Shown piece by piece: positions 34,664 to 46,795 of a stretch of DNA of 64,000 nucleotides. How positions within the stretch are numbered: position 1 is the first letter of the stretch; each line of letters begins with the position of its first letter. The stretch spans positions 434,001 through 498,000 of the forward strand of contig JACONQ010000017.1 of assembly GCA_014281115.1 (NCBI GenBank). Direction: 5' to 3'. The stretch comes from Laburnicola sp. R22_1 (Eukaryota; Ascomycota; Dothideomycetes; Pleosporales; Didymosphaeriaceae). The notes beneath the pieces were generated by a model. It was not told where the DNA came from and ran no database searches. It worked only from the letters and a program-made list of their open reading frames with translations. A program made the translations under genes and the position numbers.

Positions 34664-34717
34664 TAACTAGTGTATAGCTCCGTGCTATTTGCATTAAAAT
34701 TAACTAGTTACTATAGT

Positions 34718-34882
34718 TATTAGATTTAAGCACTATTTAAGCTTATTAAGATGGGGAGTCTAATAGATAAAATAGATAAACAGTTATATTGTGTGTGTTC
34801 TGTGACTTATTGGCTCGAGGTCTAATTTAGAGGGTGGAGCCGACTACGTGCCCTTGTTCGGTAACACAGCTCTAATCTAATA
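34718..34882 (-). repeat. 3' LTR of copia 2 (165 bp)
   Basis: It aligns with 41824-41988. The ends read TATTAG and CTAATA in plus orientation where the other LTR keeps TGTTAG and CTAACA, so both termini were hit by TG-to-TA type mutation. Confidence 0.93.
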
Positions 34883-37800
34883 CACCCTCTTAGCTTAGGC
34901 TTATTCTTAAGCTAGACTCCTTATAGCCGTCCTTTATTCTAGAGTAATAGCCTCTATCCTTTATTCTAGCTCGTTAATTTATACCTCCTTTCTATTAAGA
35001 TTCTCTGCCATATTAACAAGTCCTAGTTAATCTAGAAATTTACTCTATTTATTAATAGGAAGGGCCTTTATAAGCCTATTAGCTATCATTTTGTTCGACT
35101 AAGTGTAGGTAACCCTAATCCTTTCTTGCGCTACCTCTTACCTTAACTAATAGTTATAAATATCCACATAGCGGAGTTTAGTATTAAGCTGCGCAGTCTC
35201 CTTAGCGACAAGCTATATTATCTGTCGGTTATCGCATTTAATAGTAATCGTTTAATCCGCGAGAGCGACAAGCTATATTATCTGTCGGTTATCGCCTACC
35301 TATAATAGGGCTAGTAGCTCGGCTTTAGTAGTAGATATAGTAATAGTATCTTACTTACTTGCTTTCCACATAATTAGACTACTAAATAGTTTAATAATAT
35401 ATCCTTAAGAATTCTTTTAGTCTAGTGTATTGTCCGCAAATAAGGCATCACTTACTACCTTAAAACTATCTTCTCTACCTAGCTATAACGCCCTTGTGTA
35501 TGTTTCTTAGAGGTATAGTAGGACTTAATTAGCGGCATCTTAATATTGGCTGCCAGGGTTAGTAAGAAATTATACTAATTAAGAGGACGCGAAAGTAGTG
35601 TCCGGCCAGGTAGTGACTGCGGCGAATAGAATCGATCCAACCTTGCGTTAGTATCTATTAATCTTAAATAGACTAGCGAAGCCTAATCGTAGAGTAAGCT
35701 TAATGCTACTTATTAGAGTATTATGCCTAAGGCTTTGGTTATTAACTAGCCTGGCAATCTTGTTAATATATAACGCTTATAAGAGCCAGATCTTTTATTA
35801 TAGACGGTTTCTAAGAATCTTAACCCCTAGAAACTATTAGAGATCTTTTTCTCCTATAAGAGTGTATATTTCTTATAGCTGCTTAATAACTAGCTTAGCC
35901 TGAGGTTTATTCTCCTATTTATAGATAATAATAATATTATCTATATAGAAGAAGATGATTACGCCTTGTTTAATTATACAGCAAGATTTATAGAGTATGC
36001 TAATAAAGTCTAAGCCTTATAGTATTAAAGTAAACTCTCTCTACCAGAGTAGTAGTGAAATCCAGAGTCCGTATAGCGCCTTGTTAAGCTTTAGGATTAT
36101 CCTAGGTTTGTTATAGCCTCGTGGCATCCTTATATATATATCTCGGTCGATCTTTGCGTGAACAAAGGCATTCATAACATTATATTAAAGGAGCTCTAGG
36201 TCGAATCGCGCCGCAATCGCCATAAGCATGCGAAATAATCGTCTAGCCAATATTGCCGCATATGTATCTTATAACATAATATTTCTCTATTAATTGTTAC
36301 AAATAATAAGGCGTGCTTTACACTTCTTAAGTTGGTAATATTTATTAAACTTATAGGTATATACCTATATATAGTTAAGGATCTATTCTCTAGTCAGCTT
36401 AATTATTTTAGCTAGTATCTTAGTTTAGAATCTCATATCCTAGTAACTGTTTAGGTGCTGTTTCTTAGCTTCCTTAAACATATCGCACAGTGGATATTCT
36501 TTAAGCTTATTGTGTTAGAAAGGTGTCATAGGCAACTAGCTTCTATGTAGTTTTAATCCTTTAGAGAGCAATATTTTTAACCGCGCCTTATCTAATATTT
36601 TCCTATTAAAGTTTCCTGTGTTTGTTACTTTAGTATCGGCTATAAATACTGCGGCCTATAGGCATATTATTAATAATAAGAGTTGGTAGTCTTTCTCTTT
36701 GTCTTCCTCTACTAGTAATTGTGCAAGGAGTATTACTAGTAATAGTGTAATTAGCGGAGTAGGATAAGTATAGTCCACTTTCCTATCTTATTAATATCTA
36801 GGCTAGTCTTTATCCTGCGGATTATCTTGAATCGTCTCATCTTTATAGAATAACTCTATCTCTAATTTAGTTAGTTTAGCTATAGACAGTAGTTTAACTA
36901 ATTAGACCCATGCGGCAATCTCTTTAAGGGTATTGTACATAAGGTTATCTATAAGGTCCTTTGTCTTTTCGCTAAAGATGCTATCTTTGTTAAATATTAC
37001 GTCTTAGGTGCTAATTACTTTCCTAAGCAAGGGTATCCATATCCAAAAAATGTTAGAGGATTAGTATCCTACTAAATATCTAATCCACGCCTTTAGGTTA
37101 AGACGTTATAGCCTACTCTTGCCATAATAAGTATTATCTGTTATTGCAAAAGCTTTGCACCCATATGCCTTAAAATAGGTTTAATCTAGCTTTTGTAGTG
37201 CTATAACCACTCTATTCTAAAAGGCCACTATTATAAAGAAGACTTCGTATAGTGTTCTCTAGTAATTCGCATAGTTTGGCGTTTAATTATAGAGGTAGAT
37301 AGCTAACTAGATAATCTCTAGCCACATCTTCCATAGTAGGTTAGCATTAAGTCGCATTATCCGGGCTTTGTCTTTTATTACACCCTCTAAGCATTTAGCT
37401 CCCCCATTCTGTGCTTATATATTAGGTGCTAAAGGCTTAATTATAATTCCCTAGGCTGTGCACTATTAATTAACTTCTTATTTAACTATAAATATTTCGT
37501 TATCCGCTTTAATTACCTTAACTATAAGGTTAAATTAGTTCTTTATAAACTTTGTAAAAGTGACCAAAGTTTAGATAATAGATCGAGCTATGCAATTGTC
37601 CTTAAAGTAGAAATCCCACATTAGTCCTAAGTATTAATTGGTAATTAGCATTTGGCTCTTCTCTTTTGTTAAGCTACTATCCTTGTAGCTATAGAAGTCT
37701 ATTACGACTCGTTCTCCTAGTCCTTTATTAATTAGTCGTGGTGTTTGGCGGATTAACCTCTTAGATTTGGCTTATCTACAGGCGTTGTACTATACTATAG

Positions 37801-39385
37801 TAATGCCTTTAATTCGCACCCCCTTAGATTGCTGTACTAGGTGCTTAAGAGCACTAGGGCCTAGATGCCCTAGTCGCTTATACTATCGCAGTGCGTCTGC
37901 CTTTTACGGGGATCTCTTAGTGTGTAAAGTAATTCTATAGGTGTGGAAGGTTGCCTGTTCTATTAGTTCTAGTTAGTATTCTAGAATCTATTAGTTGTAG
38001 AGCTCTTATAGCTCAGCAATAACTATATTGTCTGCTCGCTTTAGGCTTGTGGGTTCTAATTTAGTATCCTACTATAGCCCTTAATGCTGTAGTATTCTAA
38101 AAGACACTAGGTTGCATAGAAGGTCTAGGCAATAGGCCATATTATTAAGGCGTAGTATCTGCTATCTAGCTGGGCCCTTTAGTTTAAGATAAACTGTGCT
38201 ATATCCTTTAACCTATATTTGTGTATTTTCAGCCCATATAAAGTCTCTAGGCAATAGAGGGCAAAATGAGATAAATTAATTAAGGTTGTTCGTAATGTGG
38301 CAGGTGGTGCCTAAATTAAGGATTGAGGAGTATTGTAGTGGGTAGCTCGTAGAATCGGATTAATATAATGCCGCATTAAAGCTGGCTTAGATAGTGAAAA
38401 TTTTCTATCTATCTAGTTAATTATTATTAATCTTAGGAGTAGGGGTATGTAAGTTCTTAATTTGTGGGGTTTAAGACTTTAGTCTCTTTATCTTTCTTAT
38501 CTCCTCTTATAGATCTAAATTATTTCTAATTCTATATTATACTATGTTTATAAAGCTAAGTTGTGGCCTAAACTACTCTGGTGCATATTCTAGATATGCG
38601 TAGAAGCAGTCTTTTAGACTATGCCTTTGTCTATAAGTAGGACATTTTCTGCCTTTAATTACTATTGTATCCTCTATTAAGGACTACTTAGATATAGTAC
38701 TTTGACTAAAGAATCGTTTTTATTAAGGTCTCCCCTATCCACGTTAGTTATTTGTAGAAGATGGCGCGTCTTTAGCAACGTAAGAGGCGTCCCTATTAGT
38801 GCCTAGGGTGGATACACTACTAGCAGCAAGAGATAGCTTACTAGTAGCAAAGGCGCCCCTATACTATTTACTCTTAATTAGGTAGAGTATTACTATATAT
38901 TCTTAGAAGCGTTTTATTATCTCCTTTCTTATTATATCTGCGTCTCGGCGTCTAGTTTCTTAAAAGAACACACCCTAGGTAGGAGTCGCCTTTATAATCG
39001 CAGTTAGGAAGTCCTTTATAGTATTATAGATTAATTATACTTTAGTAATATTATTCGTTTCTATTTCTATAGCTGCCTAATTATACTTAGTTAGCTAGGT
39101 ATCCTAGTTTAAGGGTTGTCTTATCGGCTTAAGACCCTATAGGTATCGCGCTCTTGCCCTATCCCACTTGTCTTCCTTATTAACGCCTACTGTCTACGTT
39201 AGAGATTTAATTCATTGCCAGATCTACTCTCTAGGCTTGCAGTAGTTATATTGCAGGTGTTGCGATATAGTTAATTAAATATAGATAACTACTTTCTTAA
39301 GACTTGTTCTCTCCTCTTAGTATTCCTTATCCTTAATCTTGTAGTCCTTAAGCTATATCTTATAGAACTTAATGTCCTCCTTATA

Positions 39386-41510
39386 CCGTGCCCGTGCGCG
39401 TAACGACCCACGTCGCGTAACGACCCAGGAACACCAAAACACCAGACAAGCTCCAAACTTTAACGCGTTATAACTCCACCACTATGGCACCAATTGACAA
39501 TGCGCTCGCAGTAATCGAATCGCTTAAACTAGGAGAACAACTTATATACTGGAAAATTGCTCGCCAGTTTGGTGTACCGCACAGTACGCTGCGCCGAAGA
39601 CACTAAGGCTGTTAGCGCCCATAGGAAGCTAAGCATTGCGATTAACAAGTACTTAGCCCACAATAAGAGTTAGGGCTTATAAGCTATATTAAAGACCTTA
39701 CAAAGAGAGGGCTGCCTCTTATAAAAGAGATAATACAAAATTTCGCATCCTTAATAGCCATAGAGCCCGTGAGCGACGCTTAGGTTACCCACTTTCTTAA
39801 CTAACACGGCCACCATCTTATCTCTAAATAGACATCTAGAATTAACTCTCTCTGCCACAATGCTAATTCAAACGTTAAGTATAAGCTATACTTTAACTTG
39901 CTACATTAGAAGATAAAGCAGTACGATATACAGTCGCGCCATTCCTATAATATAGACAAGAAGGGCTTTATAATAGGTATAATAGGACGCTTAAAACGAG
40001 TGTTCAGCTGTTAGATGTGGGAGCGAAAAGAGGTGTAGGCGGCACTCTAAGATAGCTCTTGTAAATGGATCACCCTCTTAGCAGCTGTCTGCGCTAATGG
40101 GGAGGCTCTGCTGCTAGGTCTTATTTATTAGTTGGCAAACAGCTTACTATAGGCAGCTTAGGTGGACGCTATTAAAGCTGGGCAACACAACGTCTTTGTA
40201 GCTTTATCTCTATCTGGATGGACGAATAACAACATTAGTTTAGCGTGGCTAGAGCAGGTATTTGATCGCTGCACGAAGCAGAAAGCGCGTTGTGGGAGAG
40301 ACTGGCGTCTCCTTATACTTAACGGCTATGGCAGTCACCTTACGAAGGAGTTTATCAACTACTGCGAATTCTATCGCATACTTCTAGCTGTATTTCCCCC
40401 TCACTCTACTTATACGCTTTAACCTCTTAACGTTATGTTTAAACCTCTCTCCACCGCCTACTCTAAGGAGCTCTCTACCCACCTCCAGAGGAGCCAAGGG
40501 CTAGTACTAGTTAAGAAGGGGGACTTTTTCCCACTGTTCTGGAGAGCGTGGGAGTCCTTATTTAAGATAGAGACTATCCTTAAGTTCTTTAAAGCTACTG
40601 GTATATGGCCTATGGACCTAGAGGTTATACTTAAACGCTTTAAGAGAGAGAGCTCTAGAAAGCAAGATGAAGGCGAAGCAGGCCCCTTAGCGCTTAAGGA
40701 GAGCGACTGGCGTTAGATAGAGCGTCTTATACGCTCTGCAGTGAAGGATACTACTGCAGAAGAGTCAAAGTCGCTCTCCTAAACGCTCCACGGACTCCAA
40801 GTACAAAACGAACTGCTACACTATAAGAACGATGGCCTAAGAGAGGCTCTCACTGCTAAGAAGAAGCATAAGAAGCGCGGCAAACCTCTTAACTTGCAGC
40901 AGCGCTAGGAGTACTATAGTGGTGCTGTCTTCTGGTCTCCGCGCAAGATTAGAGAGGCATGTGCACGAGAGACAGTGAAGCAGAGGGAAGAGCATAATAG
41001 GCAGCTTGCAAAGGCTAATAGGAAGGAGCTTTAAGCTGCTGCTAAGCTACTCTAAGAGCAGGAGGCAGAGGAGAGGCGTGTGGCGAGAGAGGCAGCTAAG
41101 GTGGTGAGGGAGAAGGAGAAGGCTAATAAGGCAGCTAAACGCAAGCGCCAGAAGGCAGCTCGCAACGCTAAAAAAGCTATATAACTATCCTAAAAGGGCA
41201 AGCGCAAGGCCTTAAAAGCCTCTACTTAAGCTAATAAGTGTTAGAAACAACGTAGTGCTAGTGCAGCTACTAAGGAGGCATTATAGGCTGCATTAGCTGT
41301 CCCAGCTTTTACTACCCGCTGTGGCCGCAACGTTAACCTTCTAAGTAAATTTAGATAGTACAAATTAATCGCATGCCTTTGTTTACTACTCTACTACAAA
41401 ATCTCGTAATAATAGCTATTATAGCTGTTGCAATACCCTCATTTTTGAAGTAGTGAGCGCGTTGTTCCTGGGTCGTTACGCGACGTGGGTCGTTACGCGC
41501 ACGGGCACGG
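39386..41510 (+). mobile_element. Fot1/pogo-type DNA transposon 1 (2125 bp)
   Basis: The inverted ends are 48 bp and identical (39386-39433 and 41463-41510). TA is duplicated at 39384-39385 and 41511-41512, the target of Tc1/mariner-pogo elements. Each end contains GCGTAACGACCCA twice, likely paired transposase sites. GC content is clearly above the host copia 2, so it is a younger arrival. Confidence 0.95.
39484..41358 (+). pseudogene. Fot1/pogo-type DDE transposase, two catalytic Asp lost
   Basis: The frame runs 625 codons from ATG 39484 to TAG 41356-41358 with no net indel. The N-terminus is a helix-turn-helix (ARQFGVPHSTLRRR, residues ~27-40). In the DDE_1 catalytic domain the first Asp is kept (NIDKKGFIIG). 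The second reads LILNGYGSH instead of D-G-x-x-S-H, and the third PLNVMFKP instead of P-L-D-V. The segment after residue 480 is rich in Lys/Arg/Ala and highly charged (REKEKANKAAKRKRQ). The open stretches 40162-40422 and 40435-40716 lie in this frame. The final TAG may itself be a mutated Gln. Inactive. Confidence 0.9.
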
Positions 41511-41810
41511 TATGCCTTAAGGCCTAAATTTAATAGCTCTAATGGGCGCATTGGAGGGTTTTGTTAATTATCGTTGTTTACGCGGATAATTGGCTAGTAA
41601 CTCGCTATTTCTAGCGGCGACGGTGGTGTCGGCTTTTCGCGTGGGAGTTTGGCTCCATCTGGATTAATAATAGGCCATATATCCATTGGCTCGCATCGCG
41701 CTTTTAGCTGCAGCAGCCATAGTGTATAGTTAGTGTAATTAGTTAATACGATTGTTGAGTCGCGGAGCGTTAACAGCGACATTGTCTTTTCTTAGAGTTA
41801 ATTAAGGTAG

Positions 41811-41823
41811 TAAGACTCTTAAT
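41811..41823 (-). other. Primer-binding site of copia 2, tRNA-Lys(CUU) anticodon arm
   Basis: On the minus strand ATTAAGAGTCTTA abuts the 5' LTR. It equals the copia 1 site except for one C-to-T change and is again complementary to the anticodon arm of tRNA-Lys(CUU). Confidence 0.6.
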
Positions 41824-41988
41824 TGTTAGATTTGAGCACTATTTGAGCTTATTAAGATGGGGAGTCTAATAGATAAAATGGATAAACAGTTGTATTGTGT
41901 GTGTTCTGTAACTTGTTGGCTCGAGATCTAATTTAGAGGGTGGAGCCAACCACGTGCCCTTGTTCGGCAACACGGCTCTAATCTAACA
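41824..41988 (-). repeat. 5' LTR of copia 2 (165 bp)
   Basis: Minus strand TGTTAGATTAGAG...AAATCTAACA, followed directly by the primer site. The ATAGT duplication lies outside it at 41989-41993. Confidence 0.94.
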
Positions 41989-43131
41989 ATAGTAATTTAA
42001 GTAATTTCTTATAATATAGAGTAATACACTACTAAAAAAGTAATTATCTATAATTTAAAATATCTAAATAAAATAAAACTCTACATATATTATATGCGAG
42101 CGCGTACTAAAGCTTTAGGCAAATATTAATATATAGCTAGAGAAGGAGATTATAATAAAGACAACTAGAAGATTAAACGCTTCTACTTATAGCGATACTA
42201 TAAAGGCAGATTTTAAAAACCTTAAGAAACGTTAACTATTAGCCCTAAAATAGTTATATCTTAAGTTAATTATCTTTATACTTTAAAAGTTTAAAGAGAC
42301 TATAAACTTCCTAAGTAAGAACTAGAAACTTTAGGTCTTATATATTTAGCTTATATATAACCAGCTCTTTAATTTTCTAAATAAGATAAATAATAAGCTT
42401 ATTAAAGAGTTAAATAATATTAGATAGCTAGAAGCTATATAGGCTGCAGCTAAAATGGGATAAGAGAAGTTGCGCAAGTATTACTTAAGAATAGGTAAAG
42501 AAATAGTTTTCTTATTTAACTACATAATAATATTAGATTCTTTATAAGAGCTTATAGCGTATAAGATATTATAATTATAGCTATTTATTATAGTTATATA
42601 CTAATAGTTATATATAATAATATATAAAAGATCTAGGATAAGTATATATATTACTAATAGTTTCTAGAGTACCTTAATTGCTATAATAGCCTAATAGCTA
42701 GAAACTCTACTCTAGTCTTAAATACTAACCTAAAATAGTTATAAGGTAGTAAATAGTTTTAAAAGCCTTCTTTACTACCTAGTTTATAGTCTAGTAGCCT
42801 CTCTACCTCTAGCTAAAGCTTAGCTACGCTAGATATTAATTATAACTTAGGCCTAACTTAAATAAAAGAAGAAATATATCTAAGTATTCTTATAATAAAA
42901 AAAAGTAATAGGTTTAATATACTAGCATAGTAGAAAGTTTATTAAATATCTTACTCCTAACTTATATAGGCTATAAAGAATATTCTAGTAGTGTAGATTT
43001 TATAAGAAGGTATTAAGTGCGTCTTTAACACTAGTAAGAATATAATTAGAAATTAAAGATATAATCTTACTACTTAAATAATTTAAAAGTTTATAATAAT
43101 TAAGTTTATAATAGCTAATAAGTAATCTATA

Positions 43132-43252
43132 GTTTTTTTGCGACTAAGGGGTTTCTAATAAAAATATTACAATAATAGCAGTTATCCCTCCTACTATTAT
43201 TAACATAGAAAAGCGTTTTAAGATAGTGTTAATAAAAAGAGGTTAGCGCATT
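43132..43252 (-). mobile_element. Small poly(A)-ended retroposon, copy B
   Basis: A 121-bp insertion whose minus-strand 3' end is TTAGTCGCAAAAAAAC. It is flanked by the perfect 14-bp duplication ATAAGTAATCTATA (43118-43131 and 43253-43266) just after the hAT C-terminal domain. Confidence 0.82.
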
Positions 43253-43266
43253 ATAAGTAATCTATA

Positions 43267-43936
43267 AAGTTATTAGATTCTAATATAGAAAAGAACAATT
43301 TAAGGAATATAGCGCTATTAGATAAGGAGAATAATTTATATAAGCTACTAGCTAATAAGGAAACTATTAAAACTATATAAGATTCTAAGATTTTAGATAG
43401 TAAGCTACTAACTCCTTTCTATTAGGAGTAGCTACTATAAAAGTAGTTAAGGCCTTAGCGCTACTATAGTATTAGTAATAATAAAATATAATAAATATAT
43501 ATATTAATAGTAGAATAGCGTTAATTTTACTTTTACTTAGATTTCTTTATTTTACATCTTTAGAGAGTATTTAAAGTTACTAATCTTATTACTATTAACT
43601 TTATATAATATAAGTTACACAATCCTAATAGGTACTCTAATCTAACCTATACCTAAAAGTCTATATAATCTAATCTAACCTATACCTAAGGTCTGTGTAA
43701 CCTAACCTAACCTATGGTTTTTTTTGCGACTAAGAGATTTCTAATAAAAATATTACAATAATAGTAGATATCCCTCCTACTATTATATACACAGAAAAGC
43801 GTTTTAAGGTATTAATAAAAAGGTAACCTAATCTATACCTAGGGTCTATATAACCCTAATCTAACCTATACCTAGAGTCTATACAACTCTAACCTAATCC
43901 TATATCTAAGCTAGGTACCTCGAATCTATTTACTAG
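43267..43936 (+). repeat. AT-rich stretch with a degenerate ~45-bp tandem repeat
   Basis: 43267-43600 holds no recognised feature and is probably the tail of the hAT element. From about 43600 to 43915 the words CTAACCTATACCTAA and GTCTATATAACC recur every 40-50 bp. They superficially resemble telomere repeats, but the period and spacing are wrong. Retroposon copy C is inserted inside. Confidence 0.6.
43716..43823 (-). mobile_element. Small poly(A)-ended retroposon, copy C
   Basis: A 108-bp insertion with 3' end TCGCAAAAAAAA on the minus strand. The flanks TAACCTAACCTAT (43703-43715) and TAACCTAATCTAT (43824-43836) differ by one RIP-type change. Because the target is itself tandemly repeated, this duplication is weaker evidence than in copies A, B and D. 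Confidence 0.7.
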
Positions 43937-44126
43937 TCTAGTTATATATACTATATATAGCACCTAATTCTAATTAAAAACTAACCTTAAATATCTAATA
44001 ATATAATAATAGTTTAAACTTTAAACTTACTTATACCTTATCTATACCCTATAAGCTTCTAACCTATATAAGATTTACTTATAGCGTATATAGTACACCT
44101 AGCTTATTACTACTATTATTATTAGT
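43937..44126 (-). repeat. Fragment of the long-TIR transposon interior
   Basis: It is the reverse complement of about 47690-47880, including the GCACCTAATTCTAATT and CTTATTACTACTATTATTATT segments. It is truncated at 44127 by the gypsy A LTR. Confidence 0.65.
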
Positions 44127-45378
44127 TATAAGAGCGGTATATAGCCTTATAGGGCTAACCTATTAGGAATAGCTAAAATAGTTAAAAGAGCTAGTTAAAT
44201 TAATACTATTTTAAGATAGTAGATAAGAAAATAATATAAGGGCCCTTTTTTATATAAAGGGTAGTATAGGGTATAGGCCTACACTAACTACTACACTAAC
44301 ACTAATTAAAAAAGGCACCTTTAGAAAAGTAAAAGATATAAATAAGAGAAAATAGAGTAAAAAAAAAGTAATAGGGCGTACTTAGTAGAGACGCTAGCAA
44401 GTACTATTATATAATCCCCCTTTTAAGGCCTAAAAATAGAAAGAAAAGTATATAAAAATAGAGTATTTTAGTAAATTTTTAATATAACTAGTACTATTTT
44501 TAGGCTAAAGAGGGCTAGAATAAGGGTAATAGGCCCCTATAGTTCTAGTAGTGGCCTTAGTTTTTAATTTAGGTGCTATTTAGTAAAGATATTAAAAAAC
44601 GTTATTAGAGGTAAATTAGTAAATTAGTAAAAAATATAGTAGAAACTATATCTTAGTATTTAGTATTTTACTAATAGAGTATATCCTTAGCTTTAATACT
44701 ATATAAAAGTATAATTGGCTAAAAAATTTCTAGTTAGTTTATTACGCGCTAGCGTAATTATATTATATAAGATTTTCTAGTACTATAGTTTAGTTTTTTT
44801 TAAGACTAAGAAGTTTCTAATAAAAATATTATAATAATAGTAGATATCCCTTCTACTATTATATACACAGAAAAGCATTTTAAGATGTTAATAAAAGGGT
44901 TAGTGTGTTATAAGCAAGCTTAGCAGACTTAGCGCGTCTACTTTAAGTTTCTAGTACTATAAAAGAGCGTTTTTTTTAAAAAAAAATTAACCTAACTATA
45001 TAGTTTTTAATTAGAGTAAAGTAGCGTATAAAACTATAGAGGCTACTAGTGTAGTAGAGTAAAGATACTAAAAGATACCCTATGTACGTAATAGTTAGAA
45101 AGCTACTAAATTAGTAATAAGCTAGCTAGAAAGAAGATAGCTAGAGGTAAGGGTGCTAAAAGCAATAGGTGCCTATGCGTAGTAAGGGTGAGCTAGCTAG
45201 AAAGCTACTTAACTAGCAGTAAACTAGGCTACCTAGTTTAGTAGCTTAGGGTGCCCCTAAGAATAGAATAAGTTAGATAACTAGTAGATTAGAGTAAGGG
45301 CTAATAGTTAAGAGGTAGCTCCTAATTATTAGCATTCTAGAAGATTTTATAAGGTAGTTTACTATTAGATTTATTGCC
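44127..45378 (-). mobile_element. Truncated gypsy A copy: 3' LTR plus 3' internal end
   Basis: 44127-44411 aligns with the gypsy A LTR and 44412 onward with the polypurine tract and 3' region (bases 170-700 of A1). It is heavily mutated toward AT. Retroposon copy D sits inside (44788-44947). No protease, RT or 5' LTR follows. Confidence 0.85.
44788..44947 (-). mobile_element. Small poly(A)-ended retroposon, copy D, with visible empty site
   Basis: The 160-bp insertion is flanked by the perfect 14-bp duplication TTTCTAGTACTATA (44774-44787 and 44948-44961). The orthologous place in gypsy A1 (about 548-561, CTAGTACTATAGGAGAGCG) has the target only once. This shows a clean insertion with duplication. 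The copy extends about 50 bp further at its 5' side than copies A and C. Confidence 0.9.
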
Positions 45379-46029
45379 TATAAGGGCAGTACATAGCCTT
45401 ATAGGACTAACCTATTAGAAATAGCTAGAATAGTTAAAAGAGCTAGTTACATTAATACTATTCTAAGATAGTAAATAAAAAAGAAATATAGGGGGCCCTT
45501 TCTTATATAGAGGGCGGCATAGGGCATAGGCCTATACTAACTACTACGCTAAGACTAACTAGAAAAGGCGTCTTTAGGAAGGTAAAAGGCGTAAATAAAA
45601 GGAAATAGAGTGTAAAAAAGAGAAAATATAGCGTGCTTAATAAGGAGACTAGTAAGTATCATTATATAACCCCCCTTTTAAGGTCTAAAATTAGGAAGGA
45701 AAGTATATAAAATAGGATATTTTAGCGGATTTTTAATATAACTAGTACTACTTTAGAGCTAAATAGAGTTATAATAGAGGTAATAGGCTCCTATAGTTCT
45801 AATAGTAGTCTTAGGTTTTAATTTAGTTACTATTTAGTAAAGATATTAAGAAAAGTTATTAGGAGTAAATTAGTAAATTAGTAAAAAATATAATAGAAAC
45901 TATATTTTAGTATTTAGTATTTTACTAATAGAGTATATCTTTAGCTCTAGCACTATATAAAAACATAGTTAGCTAAAGATTTTCTAGTTAATTTATTACA
46001 TATATTTTCTCTAGTGTAATTACTATAGT
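45379..46029 (-). mobile_element. Second truncated gypsy A copy: 3' LTR plus 3' internal end
   Basis: LTR at 45379-45666, then CCCCCCTTTTAAGG (the polypurine tract) and about 360 bp of 3' region. The left flank is not a gypsy A leader, so this is a separate truncated 3' end, not the 5' LTR of the copy at 44127. Confidence 0.82.
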
Positions 46030-46795
46030 CCTTACTAGATTAGATATCTTTTAGCTTATCTAGCTATTCTAGTAATAGCTAGGAAAAGGTAGTAAGAAGT
46101 AGTTAACTAAAGTAATTAGGCTTAAGCTCTGCTTTAAAGTCTTTATTATTAGGAAACAATAGTTAGGGTTGCCTAATATATATTAATTTTAGAACTTTTA
46201 AGAGATAATAGCATAAAGTTATTAGATTTAGAGGCTAACTACTAATAAGTTTAAAGTAGAAGTAGGGTTACAATAGAGACATTTAATTATAATCTATTAA
46301 TAAGCTAAATTAGAAGGTAGCTAGGCAATATTAATAGCCTAGTAATTAGTTACCTAGCTAAATACTTAATAGGTAATAGGTAAGAGTTAGAGTAGTTATA
46401 GTAAAGAAAGTAGGTTCCTATAACTAGTACTACTCTAGTTTAAATATAAGCTTAGCTAAAATCGAAAGTAGTAAAAGATTAGAGTAGAGTGTATAAGACT
46501 ACTTAGTAAGATAGAGTAGTAAAAGATTAGGGCAAACTAAATAGAGCTACTTAGTAAAGTTAGCACTAGAATAATCTAGTATCTAGATTTTCTAAGTAGC
46601 TAAGTGGTTTATAAGAGGCTAAGTGATTTATAAGAGGCTAAGTGGTTTATAAGGGGCGTCTATTATAAAAAAAGTAAGAAAAAATAAAAAAATACCTAAG
46701 AGGTTAATAGTTAGGTATTATAGAATATCTAGATTTAGTAAGTCTAGGTATCTTATAAGTGTAAGATAGCGCGCTTGGTAAGTAAGGTAGAGCAT
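46030..46795. other. AT-rich stretch, nothing recognised
   Basis: No open frame or known repeat was found. A 20-bp phrase (GGCTAAGTGGTTTATAAG, with variants) is repeated three times at about 46600-46650. Confidence 0.4.

Larger units (their letters stand above)
34898..41782 (-). pseudogene. Copia 2 gag-pol polyprotein, split by Fot1-like transposon
   Basis: The ATG is at 41782 and the first 62 codons are open. The insertion at 39386-41510 falls in gag, about 90 codons in. Removing it restores one frame of about 1586 codons to the stop near 34900, checked at the RT box. That box (near 35940-35953) reads FFYIDN where the family has Y-V-D-D. The order gag, protease, integrase, RT, RNase H is inferred from position and weak similarity to copia 1, and the C-terminal piece (LGLVNM...RIEA) parallels copia 1. 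Very many TAG/TAA codons make this copy more degraded than copia 1. Confidence 0.85.
34718..41988 (-). mobile_element. Ty1/copia element 2, complete, holding a Fot1/pogo insertion
   Basis: Both LTRs are 165 bp (34718-34882 and 41824-41988). The duplication ATAGT lies at 34713-34717 and 41989-41993. Without the Fot1-like insertion (39386-41510 plus TA) the element is about 5144 bp. It shares the tRNA-Lys(CUU) primer site, the polypurine tract and the protein start (MSL-TLRD...LTNY-NYT) with copia 1, but its LTRs are unrelated. Confidence 0.95.
34055..43117 (+). pseudogene. hAT-superfamily transposase relic, split by copia 2
   Basis: Before copia 2, translation of 34190-34400 gives N-N-T-N-N-N-S-T-L-A followed by a LAYIINLIVxDI segment; hAT transposases have D-N-A-x-N-N and C-L-x-H-x-I-N-L-V-V-Q there. 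After it, 42330-42560 gives a helical block ending AAAKMGxEKLRKYY and NYIIILD. The segment 42920-43110 resembles the C-terminal dimerisation domain (AIKNILVV...GIKCVFNTSKNIIRN). In-frame TAG/TAA codons are dense. The N-terminus and terminal inverted repeats were not identified. It is one of the oldest layers here. Confidence 0.68.

Noticed and set aside
43600..43915. Interstitial telomere repeat (CTAACC-like words)
   Set aside because: The words recur every 40-50 bp rather than every 6 bp and are separated by constant non-telomeric sequence.
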